Shown here: positions 21,591-33,139 of the stretch, in pieces | Layout: each line of letters begins with the position of its first letter | How positions within the stretch are numbered: the first letter of the stretch is position 1 | Assembly: GCF_964656455.1 (NCBI RefSeq) | Contig: NC_135719.1 | Coordinates: forward strand, 134,849,284-134,913,283 | Length of the DNA stretch: 64,000 nucleotides | Source: Halichoerus grypus | Lineage: Eukaryota; Chordata; Mammalia; Carnivora; Phocidae | Reading direction: 5' to 3' | Translations under genes and position numbers: made by a program | The notes under the pieces: generated by a model | Databases searched by the model: none | Told to the model about the DNA's origin: nothing | Seen by the model: only the letters and a program-made list of their open reading frames with translations

Positions 21591-23819
21591 AACTTCCTTT
21601 GGGATTATAGAAAGTTAAAAAAGAATTTAGGAAGCTAACTGCAGGAAAACAAGAAATCAGTGGACCAGAATATTTGAGGAAATCTGGAAAATTTCAAGCA
21701 TATATGTTGATATTATTAGAGAAATTCACAATCCAAAACACCAGAGGTAAGAACAGTCTTTACTGAGGGAACCCTGGAAGCACTAGAATCTGAGCTAATT
21801 GTACAAAAGACAGGCGTGGGACTCAGGGCAATTATGAGTGTAATTAATTAAAGAACTCTATCAGAAATAAGTGGGCCAGTTAAGATTTCACCATTTTATT
21901 ACTCTTTCTCCCCCTTCTAATATGAAATGACATTTTTTTTAGTCCCAAGATAAAAATATATGAACTGCTCTCTGTAGAAAGGAGATGGAGGAACCGTAAA
22001 GATAGACTCAACAAATTTCAAAAGAATGAAATTATTCAGATTATGTTCTCTAACCACAAAGGGCTTAGCTAGAATTTATTTTATTTTTTTATTAAAAAAA
22101 AAAAAAGGTAACAAGAAAATCTGAAACCCCAAACTCCAAAGTATAAATGAAGATATCTCTTACTCTTCCCAGTCAAAGAAGAACTCAGAATGCAAACTGG
22201 AAAATATTTTAAATGGAAAGCTAATTAAGTTATAAAATGTTTAAAAATGTGGAATAGAGCTAAGACAATGTTTTGAGAGAAATTTATAGGCTTAATTTTA
22301 TGTATTAGGAAAAAAATGTAAAGACTGAAAATGGTTTAAGCATTCATCACAAAATTTGAGAAGAAACTCAAATCAAATCCAAAGAATGTATAAGAAAATA
22401 AATGCCAAAGATAAGATATAAACAAAATATAGGCCAAATATAAATAGATAACATAAATAAAACTAAAAGCTTGTGTTTTTTAAATGCCAATAAAATTGGT
22501 AAATCACTAGAAAATCACTAGAAAAATATTCAAGAAAAAATTAAAATTAAAAAATTTCAGTATGGATTAGTAATATTGGACATGAAGGAGAGACACAAAT
22601 AATACCAACATTTATAATTTGATGGAATAGAAAAAGTCACTGAATAATACAAAACTGAGAGAAAAATAAATATAACATCTGATTACTTCAGTAATTGCTA
22701 AAATATTGAAACCATAATTTGAGTTCTTCCACAAAAAAAAACCAGGACCAGATGGCTTTTCTAGAAAACTTTCCAATAATGCCAATATTCCAAAAATAGA
22801 ATAAAAGAAAATAATTCTTTTTTTATAAGACTAATTTAATCTTGATTCCAAATACTATTTTTCAAAACAAAAACAAAAACAAAAACTATATTTTGGCCAA
22901 TCTTTCTCAGGAACTTAAATGCAAAAATGTAGCTATATATTAAAAATATATAAATTAATTAATACAACTAATAAAGTAATTAATAGAATTTGCCACATTA
23001 ACAGAAAATAGAAAAAATAATCTTAATACATGTGCAAGAGGCAAAAGGCATTTGACAATATGTAACACATTTATGATTAAAATAACCTAGAAATAGAAGA
23101 GATTTTCCTCAATCTGAAAAAGAATAGCCCCCAAAACTTACAGCCTGCATTATGCACAATGGTGAAATACTGAATCTTTTCTCCAGAAATTGTAAATGAA
23201 TACCCATTATCAGTACTTTCATACCATATTTTAGTAAGTCAAGAAAAAGAAATAAATAGAATCATGATATGAAGGAAATGATAACATCATTACTTATAGA
23301 TGACATGATTATGCAGATAGATAACCCGAAGAAGTCCACAAACTATTGTATTTAACAAGTTTGCTGGCTACAAATCAATATAAAAAATCAAATATAGTTC
23401 TATATAGTAATACCAGATAGTTAGAAAATAAAATTAATGTCACCATAAAAAAGTTCAATATCAAGTAATAAATTTAACATGTTCTAAAAGACCCCTAAAC
23501 AAAAAGCTATAAAATATTGTTAAGAGAAATTAAAGAATTTCAGTAAGTGAAAGGATGTACATTTTCATGGATTGAAGCTACAATACAGTAAGGATGATAA
23601 TTTCTCCTAAGTTGAACTAGAAATTAAATGCAATCTTGTTAGGTTATTCCAGCAGGATATTTTATTGAAATTGACAAGCTGAATTTTAAGTTTTAGAAAT
23701 ACAAAGAATAAAGAATAATTAGGGCAAAATTAAAGAAGGACAAAGTTGAAATATCTATACTAAGAGATCTCAGAACTCTTTATGAAATAATGTTATATAT
23801 ATAACAGGTTTCTATCTAT

Positions 23820-24722
23820 CTTTATTTCTATCTCTATATGTTCGTATCTCTATATCCCTCATTTCTGGTAATAATTGGTCTTTGACTCTGGTTCCTGACA
23901 AAGGGTTCCTAAAACACTTGTCATCTCCCAAGCAATAAGGATGATTTTTGTTCTAATATTTGGTCTTTGATCCTGGTGTCTTACAGAAGATACTCTAAAA
24001 CTTCCTGGGTGATAGGAGCATCTTTGTTCTAATACAGCAAATCTTGGTAGGTTCTTGGATGTTAGCTGGTCGCCAGAAAGATCAAGGATAGTTAGAAACT
24101 TGGTTCTTTTAGCCTTACTCCCTGGGGCTAAAAGGGAGAGAAGAAAGTGATTTAATAACTGATCACATCTACATGATGAATCCTTCATAAAAATCCAGAA
24201 AGTACAGGGTTCTGGAAGCTTCTGGGTTGATGTACACATTCATATGCCAGGAAGGTGACACACTCCAACTATAAGGACAGAAGTTCCTGTGCGTGGGATC
24301 CTTCCAGAACTCACCTGTGAAACTCTTCATCATTCTGTCATTTGTATCCTTTAAAATATCCTTTATAATAAGTCATTGATAAAAAATACATGGTTTTCCT
24401 GGCTTCTGTGAGTTACTCTAGCAAATTATTGTACCAAAGGTAGGGTTTATGGGAACCTACAATTTGTAGCCAAGTAGAACAGAAGTTGTGGTCAACTTGG
24501 GGATCCACTACTTACAATCTGAGGTGGAGGACAGGGTTCTGGGACTAAGCCCTTAACCTGTGGGGTCTGCACTAAGTTCAGTTAGTGTCAGAGTTGGATT
24601 GAATTGTAGGACACCCAGATGGAGTTGGAAAATTGGTCAGTGTGAGAAGAAATCTACATTTCTGGTCACAAAAGTGTTCTGTGTGAGTGTGTAAAAAAAA
24701 AAAAACGTGTTTTTCCTATACA
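23820..24722 (+). mobile_element. LTR-like interspersed repeat inserted in L1
   Basis: Sequence not belonging to L1 separates two L1 ORF2 segments that are adjacent in an intact element. It has a repeated motif at its start (ggtctttgactctgg at 23877 and ggtctttgatcctgg at 23961), a polyadenylation-like part near 24365, and a tail with tcagagttggattgaattg and aggacacccagatgg. I recognise this as a dispersed mammalian repeat, probably a solitary LTR, but cannot name the family. The 126-codon reverse frame at 23859-24239 lies in it and is not supported as a gene. Confidence 0.55.
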
Positions 24723-25090
24723 CTATTACAAAACTATGGTTATTAAAACAGAGTGTTATTGGCAGAATGATAGATATATTGACTAATAGGATCAGCTGAA
24801 GCATACAGAAGCAAATCCACACATATTTCCTGAATACAACAAAGCCTGCATTTTAGTTTAATATCCTAAATTATTAGGAATTATACCATACATGATGCTG
24901 AATCAATTAATATCCATTAGAGAAAAAATGATTCTGAACACCTATCTCGTACCATACACAAAATCCATTCCAGATGGATTACTGCTCTAAATGTAAGGAA
25001 TAAAATATAAAACATTTTGAGGAGAATTTAGAAAACACTTTTGTGACCTTGGAATAAGCCAAGTTACTTGCTTAAAAAGTTTCTTGACCA

Positions 25091-25204
25091 GTCTGGCTCT
25101 CTACTCTGTGGGGAGTGTGCTTCTCCCTCTCTCTCCTGCGCTTTCTCCCTCTCTCTCTCAAATAAATAAATAAAATCTTTTAAAAACAAAAAACAAAAAA
25201 CACA
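25091..25204 (+). mobile_element. SINEC, 5' truncated
   Basis: Only the 3' part of a SINEC is present: ctgtggggagtgtgcttct, CTCT-rich stretch, then aaataaataaataaaatctt and an A-rich tail with AAAAAC units. Its left duplication aaagtttcttgacca is at 25076-25090. The matching right copy lies beyond the whole stack at 25888-25902. Confidence 0.88.
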
Positions 25205-25245
25205 AGGACGCCTCTGTGGCTCAGTTGGTTAAGTGTCTGCCTTCT

Positions 25246-25718
25246 TTTTTTTTTATGTTATGTTAATCACCATACATCACATCATTAGATTTTGATGTAG
25301 TGTTCTATGATTCACTGTTTGCGTATAACACCCCATGCTCCATTCTGTACGTGCCCTCTTTAATACCCATCACCAGGCTAACCCACCCCCCACCTCCCCC
25401 ACCCAGAACCCTCAGTTTGTTTCTCATAGTCCATAGTCTTTTTTTTTTTTTTTTTAAGATTTTATTTATTTATTTGACAGAGAGAGAGACAGCGAGAGAG
25501 GGAACACAAGCAGGGGGAGTGGGAGAGGGAGAAGCAGACTTCCCGCGGAGCAGGGAGCCCGATGTGGGACTCAATCCCAGGACCCTGGGATCATGACCTG
25601 AGCCGAAGGCAGACGCTTAACGACTGAGCCACCCAGGCCTCCTGAGCCTCATAGTCCATAGTCTTAATGGTTCATCTCCCCCTCCGATTTCCCCCCCTTC
25701 ATTTTTCTCTTCCTGCTC
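25246..25718 (-). mobile_element. carnivoran L1 3' end inserted in a SINEC
   Basis: A reverse-orientation L1 distal 3' UTR (taatcaccatacatcacat, gtgccctctttaataccca) cut short at its 5' end near 25718. It is itself split by a SINEC at 25441-25647. Confidence 0.95.
25441..25647 (-). mobile_element. SINEC inserted in the L1, innermost layer
   Basis: A young-type SINEC in reverse. The L1 target ctcatagtccatagtctt is duplicated at 25423-25440 and 25648-25665. The head reads cacccaggcctcctg, slightly changed. As the innermost layer it is the latest event in the stack. Confidence 0.97.
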
Positions 25719-26779
25719 TCTGCCTTCTGCTCAGGTCATGATGCCAGGGTCCTGGGAGGGAGTCCCTTGTCCAGCTCCTTGCTCAGTGGGGAGCCTGCTT
25801 CTCGCTCTGCCTGCCGCTTCCCCTGCTTATGCTCTTTCTCTGACAAATAAAAATAAATAAATAAATAAATCTTAAAAAAAAAAATTTAAAGTTTCTTGAC
25901 CAAAACAGAGAATATTAATCACAAAAGATGAAATTGATAAATTTTATCTTACATTAAAAATTAAGAACCTTAAAAATTAAAAACTATCGTTCATCAAAAA
26001 GGTATCATTAAAAGAGTGAAAATCAATATAGAGAGTTATAGATGTAGGTATGTAGACAGAGGTATCTAGCAATGAGGTCATATACAAGATGGATACACTT
26101 AAAACAAAACCCAGACAAGACTCCTGTATCAAAAGAGACAGATAACCTAATGGAAAAAAAGAATAATAATAAGCACATGTCTTGAACATGCACTGAACAA
26201 AGCCAAATGTTCAATAAACATATGAAACGTGCTAAACTCCATCAGTTGTTGGGGAATTGTGATTCTACATCCAATTATCAGAGACCTAAACTGGAAAAAA
26301 CAGTAAATACCCAATCTTGGCAAGGATATGAAGCAAATTGCAGCATTCATAATTGCCAATGGGACTAAAATTACTTTGGAAAGCTATTTAATAGTATCTA
26401 CTGGAACTGAATAATTTCATACTCTATGATCCTGCAGTTCCAGTTCTTGGTATATATGCAACAGAAATGTGACATATGTTCATAAAAAAGGATGAGCTAG
26501 AATGTCCATAAGACAATTATTCTTAATAGCTTCAAACTATAGTCAGCCCACATGCCCAGTGAGAGTAGAAGTGATTTTTTTTAATTCACACAACAGAGTA
26601 CTATTCAGCAATAAGAATGAAAGATTAACCATGACACAGAATGATAATATGGGTAATATGAATATCCACAACATGAATAGAATAAATCTCACAAACCTAA
26701 AATTGAACAAAAGGAGCCAGAAACAAGAGAACACACTGCATGCTAATTAGAAGTAAGGTTAGCTAGTTGTTGGTGGAAA

Positions 26780-27029
26780 GGGTGGGCTATGACTTTAATA
26801 ATGTTTTTTAGCTTTTTTCTTCAGCCCCATAAGTGAGACAGGAAGGCTGGGGATAGCTGGATTGGGAGAAATGCTTCTGTGTCCCTCCTCCAGATTGGAT
26901 ATTGGAAATTCTCTAGTAAAATTTCCCCCCACTAGCCTCCATGAGGGCCTACTCAGCAATAAACCATTAATGCAAACTACCACCCTTTTGATAAACATGG
27001 CTATAAAAATCTGTAATTCTTATCTGGTT
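26780..27029. other. unassigned, somewhat GC-richer DNA
   Basis: No repeat is named. A 77-codon plus frame at 26862-27095 and a 67-codon minus frame at 26795-26998 overlap here. Neither shows a domain I know. Confidence 0.3.
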
Positions 27030-27180
27030 GTTTCCTTCGGTTGGATATTGTATAGGTATTTCCCTAGAATAAATTTCTGGAAAGAAAATTCCTAGGTTAA
27101 AAATACATAATATTTAAGATTCTTGAAGACTGTTGTTTTAAAGACTGTGATCTATACCTACAAACATGTCTCTCCCCATC
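27030..27180 (-). repeat. possible old L1 3' UTR fragment
   Basis: The text aggtatttccctagaataa, 'atttctggaaagaaaattcctaggtt' resembles the antisense of an old L1 3' region. It is short and diverged, so the call is tentative. Confidence 0.45.
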
Positions 27181-27460
27181 ATCTACCTGCCGTGACAGAA
27201 GTGATGAGGCCAACTCTCCCATTAAGGAAGGGAACTTGTTTAATTCACAACTTGCCCAGCTTTTCATAGGTACTATTCTATGATAACTATTTGCTTCATG
27301 TCTAAGCTGCTAAAAGTCTTTTTTGTTTACTCCCAGATATATTTTCTATAATGGCAGCTTTCAATAAGTAGCATTACTCCTTAGAAATCTAGATAAATAC
27401 ATATTGTAGTTCAGTTTCTCTGTCACATGTATGCTTTTAATAAAACTATTAAGATTGTCC

Positions 27461-27570
27461 AAACTTATTGTGGTAATCACTTCATAGGATATGTATATCA
27501 AGTTGTTATGCTCTATACCTTAAAGTTACACAGTGTTATATGTCAATGATATCTCAATAAAACTGAAAAA
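27461..27570 (+). mobile_element. L1 3' end with near-exact target-site duplication
   Basis: It ends in the typical 'gttatatgtcaatgatatctcaataaaac' and an A-tail. The near-identical flanks aagattgtccaaa (from 27451) and aagattgccaaaa (from 27571) mark the target site. Only about 110 bases of L1 were inserted. Confidence 0.8.
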
Positions 27571-27599
27571 AAGATTGCCAAAATGAGTCTTTTCCCCTT

Positions 27600-28950
27600 A
27601 AAATTAAAAAACAAAAAACAAAACTCATCCCATCTGTTGTAACCTTTTCCAATCTACATGAAATGAAGCATATAGGGACACAGAGGAGAGGTAAAAAGCC
27701 AGATTCAAGTCTCAGTTCCTACCGACAGCCCTTCCTGAAATCCAGCAATGTTCTTGCTCATGGGTCTCTGAGGCATGGTTTTACTTTATAATCAATTAAC
27801 CAGCTCTTATTGGTTTCCATATTTATCACAAAAAGTCCTGAAAAATAATAAGAGCTGATTAAGAAATTAAAGTGAGGGAGCTTCACCGGAAGTCTGAAAT
27901 AGTTCCCAAGACAAAGATGCAGGTAGGAGCAGGGGTAGGGGATGCATGGCAGGATAGAGAAAGTAAGGTGGAAATTGGACCCGGGTGAGTAATGGAGGCA
28001 GGTACAGGAGCTTCTGGCTTGTCCCTGAGGATATACGAATTCGAGAGAGCTTAAAGTTTCCAAATTCTTTCATTAGAAGAATCTAACTTGGAATCTGAGG
28101 CTCACTTTTGATCTTGACCCTATTGAAGGAGAACATGGAAACTTGAATCAGTCATTTGAATTTTAGTTTTTCGGTTCTCTTATACCTAAAAATGACTGGA
28201 TCAGAAGACATCTAATGCCTATTTATGGTTCAGATATTTATTTTGCAATGCCACAATATCCCCATGGGCTACTTTGGGGCATTTTCTTTTGTCTTCATCT
28301 TGGTGCCTAGTACGTGTCTTGCATTCTTTAGATAATCACGACTGATGTGCTTTGATTCTCTCTTGCATTCACATGGAAAGAAAAAATAAATAGAGAAAGA
28401 CCTTACACAAATATTTTGGTTTTGTTTCCTCCATTTTATGAAGTCTTTCTCAGTCCTACCATGGACCATGGCAACAGTCCATGAAGGGACAGTAAGTCTT
28501 TCATGTAGACGGGACTGAAGGAATTCCCAACAGAGGTTCAGGACTCAATTCCAAGCTGTTGGTGTTAAACTGTGAAGCAATGGAAACCCTTACTTTTGGC
28601 AACAATCAGGCCTTCTTCCCAAGATGCTACTCACAATTTTTCTTCACAACCACAAAGTATAACTATGGTTCAGAATAACAAAACACATTTTAAAAAATAA
28701 ACTGAAACTATTGAGTGGATTTTATTATACAGTAGAATCTCGAGACCCATTGATATAAAGACACATTTTTGTATTCCATAATGGGAAATAATTCATAGGG
28801 AGAGAATCCAGAGTAATTCTTATGCTCTCTTCCTGAAAGCTTCCTCTGACTGTTTCCTCTGGCACTATTGATTTTATCTTAATTTATAACTCATTGGTTT
28901 GCTTATATCACACAGAAGTGAATCAGCAATTGGGAAAAAGAGTTAATTGT
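27600..28950. other. unassigned DNA, possible MIR trace
   Basis: No exon is recognised. About 28085-28230 (ttgaatcagtcatttgaat and what follows) may be a badly worn MIR on the plus strand. The overlapping reverse frames of 101 and 68 codons at 27758-28073 have no known domain. Confidence 0.35.
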
Positions 28951-28953
28951 TGA

Positions 28954-29331
28954 TTGTATTACTAAGTGTGGATTGCCATAACAAGATACCATAGATTGGG
29001 TGGCTTAACTGACAGAAATTTATTTTCTCATAGTTCTGGAGGATGGATGTCCAAGATCAAGGTGCCAACAGGGTTGGTTCTTGGTGAGACTTTTCTTTCT
29101 GCCTTCTTGCTATGTCTTCACATAGCTTTTCTTCTGTGTGTGCTAGAAGAGAGAGAGACCTGGTATATTTTCTTTTTCTTATAAGGACATCAGTCCTATC
29201 AGATTAGGGTCCCACATTTATGACCTTATTTAACCATAATTCCCTCCTTGAAGGCCTTATTTCCAGATATAATCCCATTGCACTTATGGCTTCAACAAAT
29301 GAATTTAGGGAAACACAATTCAGTCCATAAT
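28954..29331 (-). mobile_element. MLT1-type solitary LTR (ERVL-MaLR)
   Basis: Read in reverse it follows the MLT1 layout: 'gattgggtggcttaactgacagaaatttatt', 'agttctggaggatggatgtcc', 'cttataaggacatcagtc', and an end at aattcagtccataatat. MLT1 elements are LTRs of old MaLR retroviral-like transposons. No internal region is present, so it is a solitary LTR. The frame at 28966-29184 is a by-product. Confidence 0.88.
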
Positions 29332-29680
29332 ATTGCCATTTAATTAATTCTTTTTAAAAGCAGCAATGGGATAAAAAAACTGGCATTTTACAAGTGGATT
29401 TTTAAATTTAACATAAGAATTTTTAATTCAAAGTTACTAAATTTTGTTAACAAAATACTAACTTTGTAAGGGATGTTCAATAATATAAACTGACCTTAAC
29501 TAGAACAACACATAATTATTAAAGAAACTTATTCATAATAATTCTCACATAATATCTTAGCTAAATGGTTTAGAAATAATTCTCATGGCATCTTGAGATG
29601 TTAGGTACTAAGCAGAAAGAAGTTACTTTGGTTTCTGATTCCTTGAGACTAGTGAGAATTAACAGCAGATAACTTGATAC

Positions 29681-29748
29681 TGGGAAGTAATATATATTTT
29701 TTAGATTTTATTTAAATTCAAGTTAGTTAATATATAAGGAAGTAACAT
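29681..29748 (-). mobile_element. 49-base L1 fragment with short target-site duplication
   Basis: The stretch 29690-29738 matches the antisense of a carnivoran L1 3' end (gattttatttaaattcaag, ttagttaatatata). The word ggaagtaa lies on both sides, at 29681-29690 and 29739-29748. It is an extremely short insertion. Confidence 0.65.
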
Positions 29749-29775
29749 TTTAAACATATCTATTTAAAATTAAAG

Positions 29776-29814
29776 TGTGTGTGTCTGTGTGTGTCTGTGC
29801 ATCCGTGTGTGTGA
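29776..29814. repeat. (GT)n imperfect microsatellite
   Basis: GT units broken by CTGT and CATCC. Confidence 0.9.
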
Positions 29815-31435
29815 CCATTTAATTCAGGCATCAAAAAACTGAAGAAACTTTAAAAAATGTTTTCCTAATTATTGTCTTGAAAAAAATCAAGTAAACATTA
29901 AATTATGGTTTAGAACCCTCAGTTTAAGCAGCTGAAAATGCGTGAATTGTATTTTAGAAAAACCTTCCTACAGAAATTAAAAGGAGTTAGGATATATTTA
30001 GGATATATAGGAGTTAGGATACATCTGAAAAACATCTATTATACCAAACAACCAAACAATAAACTCTCCCATCATTCTAGAGAAACAAGCATCTTATATC
30101 AAACTAAACTGGTAAAACCATCATTTTTGCTCTGAAACCACTGTTCCAGGCCATGCATGGAGCAATACTCTTGACTACAAAATAAATTCCCCTAAGTTCA
30201 GTTTTGTCATCACCATTAACAGAACGCCGCATAATAATGCTTTGATATTTCATATTTTGACTTTTTTGATGCAAGTATTCTAGAACCTGTTAAATATTTC
30301 TTGAGTAACTTCCAGTAACATCTGTTGAAAATTTTCTCGAGGTAAATCAACTATGCAATTTATAGTACTTTAGAGTTGATGTAAATTAAAACCATTTTAT
30401 TTCACCCATTAATGCACAATGGGAGCCACCCATAATGTCTTCTAACCAAAATGTACTCCCCTTTTTTTTATGGCAATTTGCAGAAGATTTAAATTCCTGA
30501 ATATCACGTGGGGAAATATTTCAGGTAGGAGATATTTCAAATGTTTGTATGTTAAGGCAAGTGGGTGCAGGGCACAGTAGTGTATGTAGAAAAGGGTTTT
30601 ATAACTGCAATTCTCACACTTCTTAATGATAGTCTCTTCAGTGAAATGACTTCTGTATGTGCTTCACTATTCAATTGGTTTGAATGATTTGCATTCAAAT
30701 TCAAGATAAAATGAAGTTGTTATCACTATGAAATTCTAGTCTGGGAAGTGGAAGAAATATCTACTGAATTTATGGAACTGGAATTTAGGTGGTACTGGGA
30801 ACCCTTCAGTTGTGTCGGTTAGCAAAGCAGGACTCAGTTTAGAGGACCTACAGTTTAGGATAAATACATCTCTTTCATAAGCATTCTTAAATGGCTGGTT
30901 CTAGCACCAAACTTATTATGGAAATTTTCATGACTACAAATAATGCTGTCTTAAATCTAAATCCATATATACCCTTTTTTATTCAGCCTTTAATCCTGAC
31001 TCGTGATCTAGGAGGGACTGTTGCAGATAGATGTCCATTTAATGAGGCAATTACCTCAGTTAGGACTCGGGTTCTCTCATCTTTTGGCACAGAGGCCTAC
31101 ACACACCTGGGTAAAAAGTTAAAATCTTGATTGTCTCACAAAAACATTATGTAGGTGAAAGAATATTGGTGCTGGGGCCTGTCTCTTCTTTATTTCATTC
31201 ATTGACTAGGAAACATAAAATGCAACACTTCTCATTTTAATATCATCCATATTCAAGCCATTGTCTAGAGTCACAAAGAAACTATTGCATCCCACTATTA
31301 AAATGTCAAAAAAAAAAGACAGAATTTCGAATGGGTGCTGCACTTCTTTTTCCAACACATTAATGTCCTAGAAATCTCCTGAATTCTATAGTTTTCCTGG
31401 TCTCTACATTGTGTCTCTAATAGTTTTCATCAATT
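29815..31435. other. unassigned AT-rich DNA
   Basis: No gene or named repeat is recognised in about 1.6 kb. A small direct repeat (ggagttaggata) occurs at about 29982 and 30009. The frame at 30891-31130 (79 codons) has no known domain. An A-run lies at 31307-31316. Confidence 0.4.
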
Positions 31436-31439
31436 TTTT

Positions 31440-31680
31440 GAACCTAATCTAAATAGGCTTTCAACCCATCACATTAGTTGGGCCATAAATATCAGTTCAG
31501 TACTGATGACTCCTTAAATTCTGTTCTTATTTGTTTATTTACTAACTGTCCACTCCAATGGGACCTAATCTATATCAGGCTAGGGACTTCGTCCATTTTG
31601 TTTATTGCTATAGGTCTAAAATATAAAAGAGTACCTGATAAATAATAAACACTAAATATATTCTGAATGAATTATTTCAT
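31440..31680 (+). repeat. L2 LINE 3' end
   Basis: The order 'ctaatctatatcaggctagggacttcgtccattttgtttattgctata', 'agagtacctgataaataataaacac', 'atattctgaatga' follows the L2 3' end. Diverged but in the right order. Confidence 0.75.
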
Positions 31681-31924
31681 TTTTCTTTTTCTTTTTGATG
31701 AGTATTTTAAGAGACTTATTTGTGCAATTTAGAAAATCCTCCAAATTCCAAGGAAAAAAACATCTAAGATGACTATTTTTCACAGGAGATAGTTTTCTTC
31801 AAAAGTACATCCAAAGTTCCTAACAGACTACTCTGTTTTCTCTGTTAAAGTAACCCCTTCTTCATGCATCTCATGAAAATCCACACCCACTTGACCCCAG
31901 AAAGTGTTTGTTGAAACCAAACAG

Positions 31925-32140
31925 TACAGAATTTAAATCTTAACTCAGGCATATAATAGCTGTGTGGATTTTGTAAGTCACATAATATCTGGGAACCTAT
32001 CTTGTAATCAGACATAAATAATTCCTAACTTCCAAATGTGGTATAAAAATTAGAGGTAGCTTACATAAAACCAAGATCACAAAACCTGGACATGTGTCAG
32101 GGGCTCCAAAAAAATCATCATTATTATCATTTTCATTCAT
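31925..32140 (+). repeat. MIR SINE, diverged
   Basis: The parts 'tttaaatcttaactcaggcatataatagctgtgtgg', 'gtaagtcacataatatctgggaacc' and the later caaaacctggacatgtgtc region fit a worn MIR. Confidence 0.6.
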
Positions 32141-32511
32141 TTCATGACTACTGGAAAATATTTAAATATTCCTGATAAAAACAAAATTTAACTATTTTTT
32201 TATTAGTCATATAAAATTCAAGGTGTTTTGTTAGACTCTGTGATATTAATGACTTTTGCTTCTAGATAACGGCTATGGTAGGAATGGAGCCTTGAATACA
32301 ATCTTATTTGTTGGAGGGTGCCGGTGTTTTTGGGGATTGGGTTCTCTCTCTTTAAGTATAGGGCAATAGGTGTCTCAACTGAGCTGGTGGTGTTTACCAG
32401 GATTCCTCCTTCCTTGATTTCTAAGTTTTGTTCCCCCCAGGCCCTGCTAAGCTCTCAGCCTCTAGACTTCCACTTGTGAGTTAGCAAATGCCTCCAAGGG
32501 AAAAGTTGTGC

Positions 32512-32920
32512 TGATGGTTGCATTTTTTTAAATTTTATTTTATTATGTTATGTTAATCACCATACATTACATCATTAATTTTTGATGTGGTGTTCCATGA
32601 TTCATTGTCTGCATATAACACCCAGTGCTCCATTCAATACGTGCACTCTTTAATATCCATCACCAGGTTAACTCATCCCTCTACCCGCCTCCTCTCTAGA
32701 ACCCTCAGTTTGTTTCTCATAGTCCATGGTCTTAATGGTTCGTCTCCCCCTCCAATTTCCCCCCACTTCATTTTTCCCTTCCTACTATCTTCTCTTTTTA
32801 TTTTTTTTTAACATATAATGTATTATTTGTTTCAGAGGTACAGGTCTGTGATTCAACAGTCTTACACAATTCACAGCGCTCACCATAGCACATACCCTCT
32901 CCCATGATGGTTGTATTTTT
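32512..32920 (-). mobile_element. carnivoran L1 3' end with target-site duplication
   Basis: The body is about 32528-32904, reverse orientation. It holds the distal 3' UTR module, the A-rich joint (T-rich at 32794-32811) and the start of the proximal module (gtattatttgtttcagagg). Flanks are tgatggttgcattttt (32512-32527) and tgatggttgtattttt (32905-32920), one base apart. The frames at 32587 and 32798-33244 are by-products. Confidence 0.95.
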
Positions 32921-33005
32921 ATCTGCGCTTCTTGTCTCTCTAAGACTCCGATCCTTTAAGTCCGGCTGCCTCGGGTTTTCTCTAATGCCTTCAAACAAAT
33001 TTTGT
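32921..33005. other. CpG-bearing sequence ahead of an A/GAAA tail
   Basis: This continues the DNA that lay left of the L1 at 32512. It has four CpG sites in about 65 bases and leads straight into an A-run. It could be the 3' end of a retrocopied transcript, but no parent gene is recognised. Confidence 0.3.
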
Positions 33006-33016
33006 AAAAAAAAAAA

Positions 33017-33080
<64 letters not shown>

Positions 33081-33132
33081 GAAGAAAAAAGAAAAGAAAG
33101 AAAAAAGAAAAGAAAGAGAGAAAGAAAGAAAA
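33006..33132. repeat. poly(A) followed by (GAAA)n
   Basis: Twelve A, then about sixteen GAAA units, then A-rich units with scattered G. A purine strand of more than 120 bases. It may have grown from the tail of a retrotransposed sequence. Confidence 0.95.
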
Positions 33133-33139
33133 ATTTCCC

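Larger units (their letters stand above)
25205..25887 (+). mobile_element. SINEC split by an L1 insertion
   Basis: The head (gcctctgtggctcagttgg) is at 25205-25245 and the rest resumes at 25729-25887 with the CTCT stretch and AAAT tail. The L1 3' end between them is flanked by a copy of tctgccttct on each side (25236-25245 and 25719-25728). This SINEC sits in the A-rich tail of the truncated SINEC to its left. Confidence 0.93.
22140..26760 (+). mobile_element. old L1 ORF2, interrupted by later insertions
   Basis: Three L1 segments read in order on this strand: about 22140-23790, 24723-25075 and 25903-26760. They follow the ORF2 layout: 'ccaggaccagatggctttt', 'aggcatttgacaatatgtaac', the polymerase active-site region near 23292-23307 (tatagatgacatg, where an intact L1 encodes F-A-D-D), 'ggctacaaatcaatat', 'ctatggttattaaaacagagtg', and late ORF2 'caacagagtactattcagcaataa'. 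Stops and indels are everywhere, so it is dead. The gaps hold an LTR-like repeat and a SINE/L1 stack. The left edge is uncertain. Confidence 0.85.

Noticed and set aside
22140..23790. intact, possibly active L1
   Set aside because: The reading frame is broken throughout, the active-site region is changed, and two later insertions interrupt the element.
23859..24239. 126-codon reverse frame as a gene
   Set aside because: It lies wholly in an LTR-like dispersed repeat and is antisense to it, with no known domain.
25300..25596. 98-codon plus frame
   Set aside because: It spans the junction of an L1 3' UTR and a SINEC inserted in it, so it is a by-product of the nested stack.
27758..28073. 101-codon and 68-codon overlapping reverse frames as a gene
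   Set aside because: No start context, splice signal or domain is recognised, and such frames are expected by chance at this length.
28954..29331. full endogenous retrovirus around the MLT1 LTRs
   Set aside because: No gag, pol or env-like sequence lies beside any of the four MLT1 copies, and they differ in age and strand. They are solitary LTRs.
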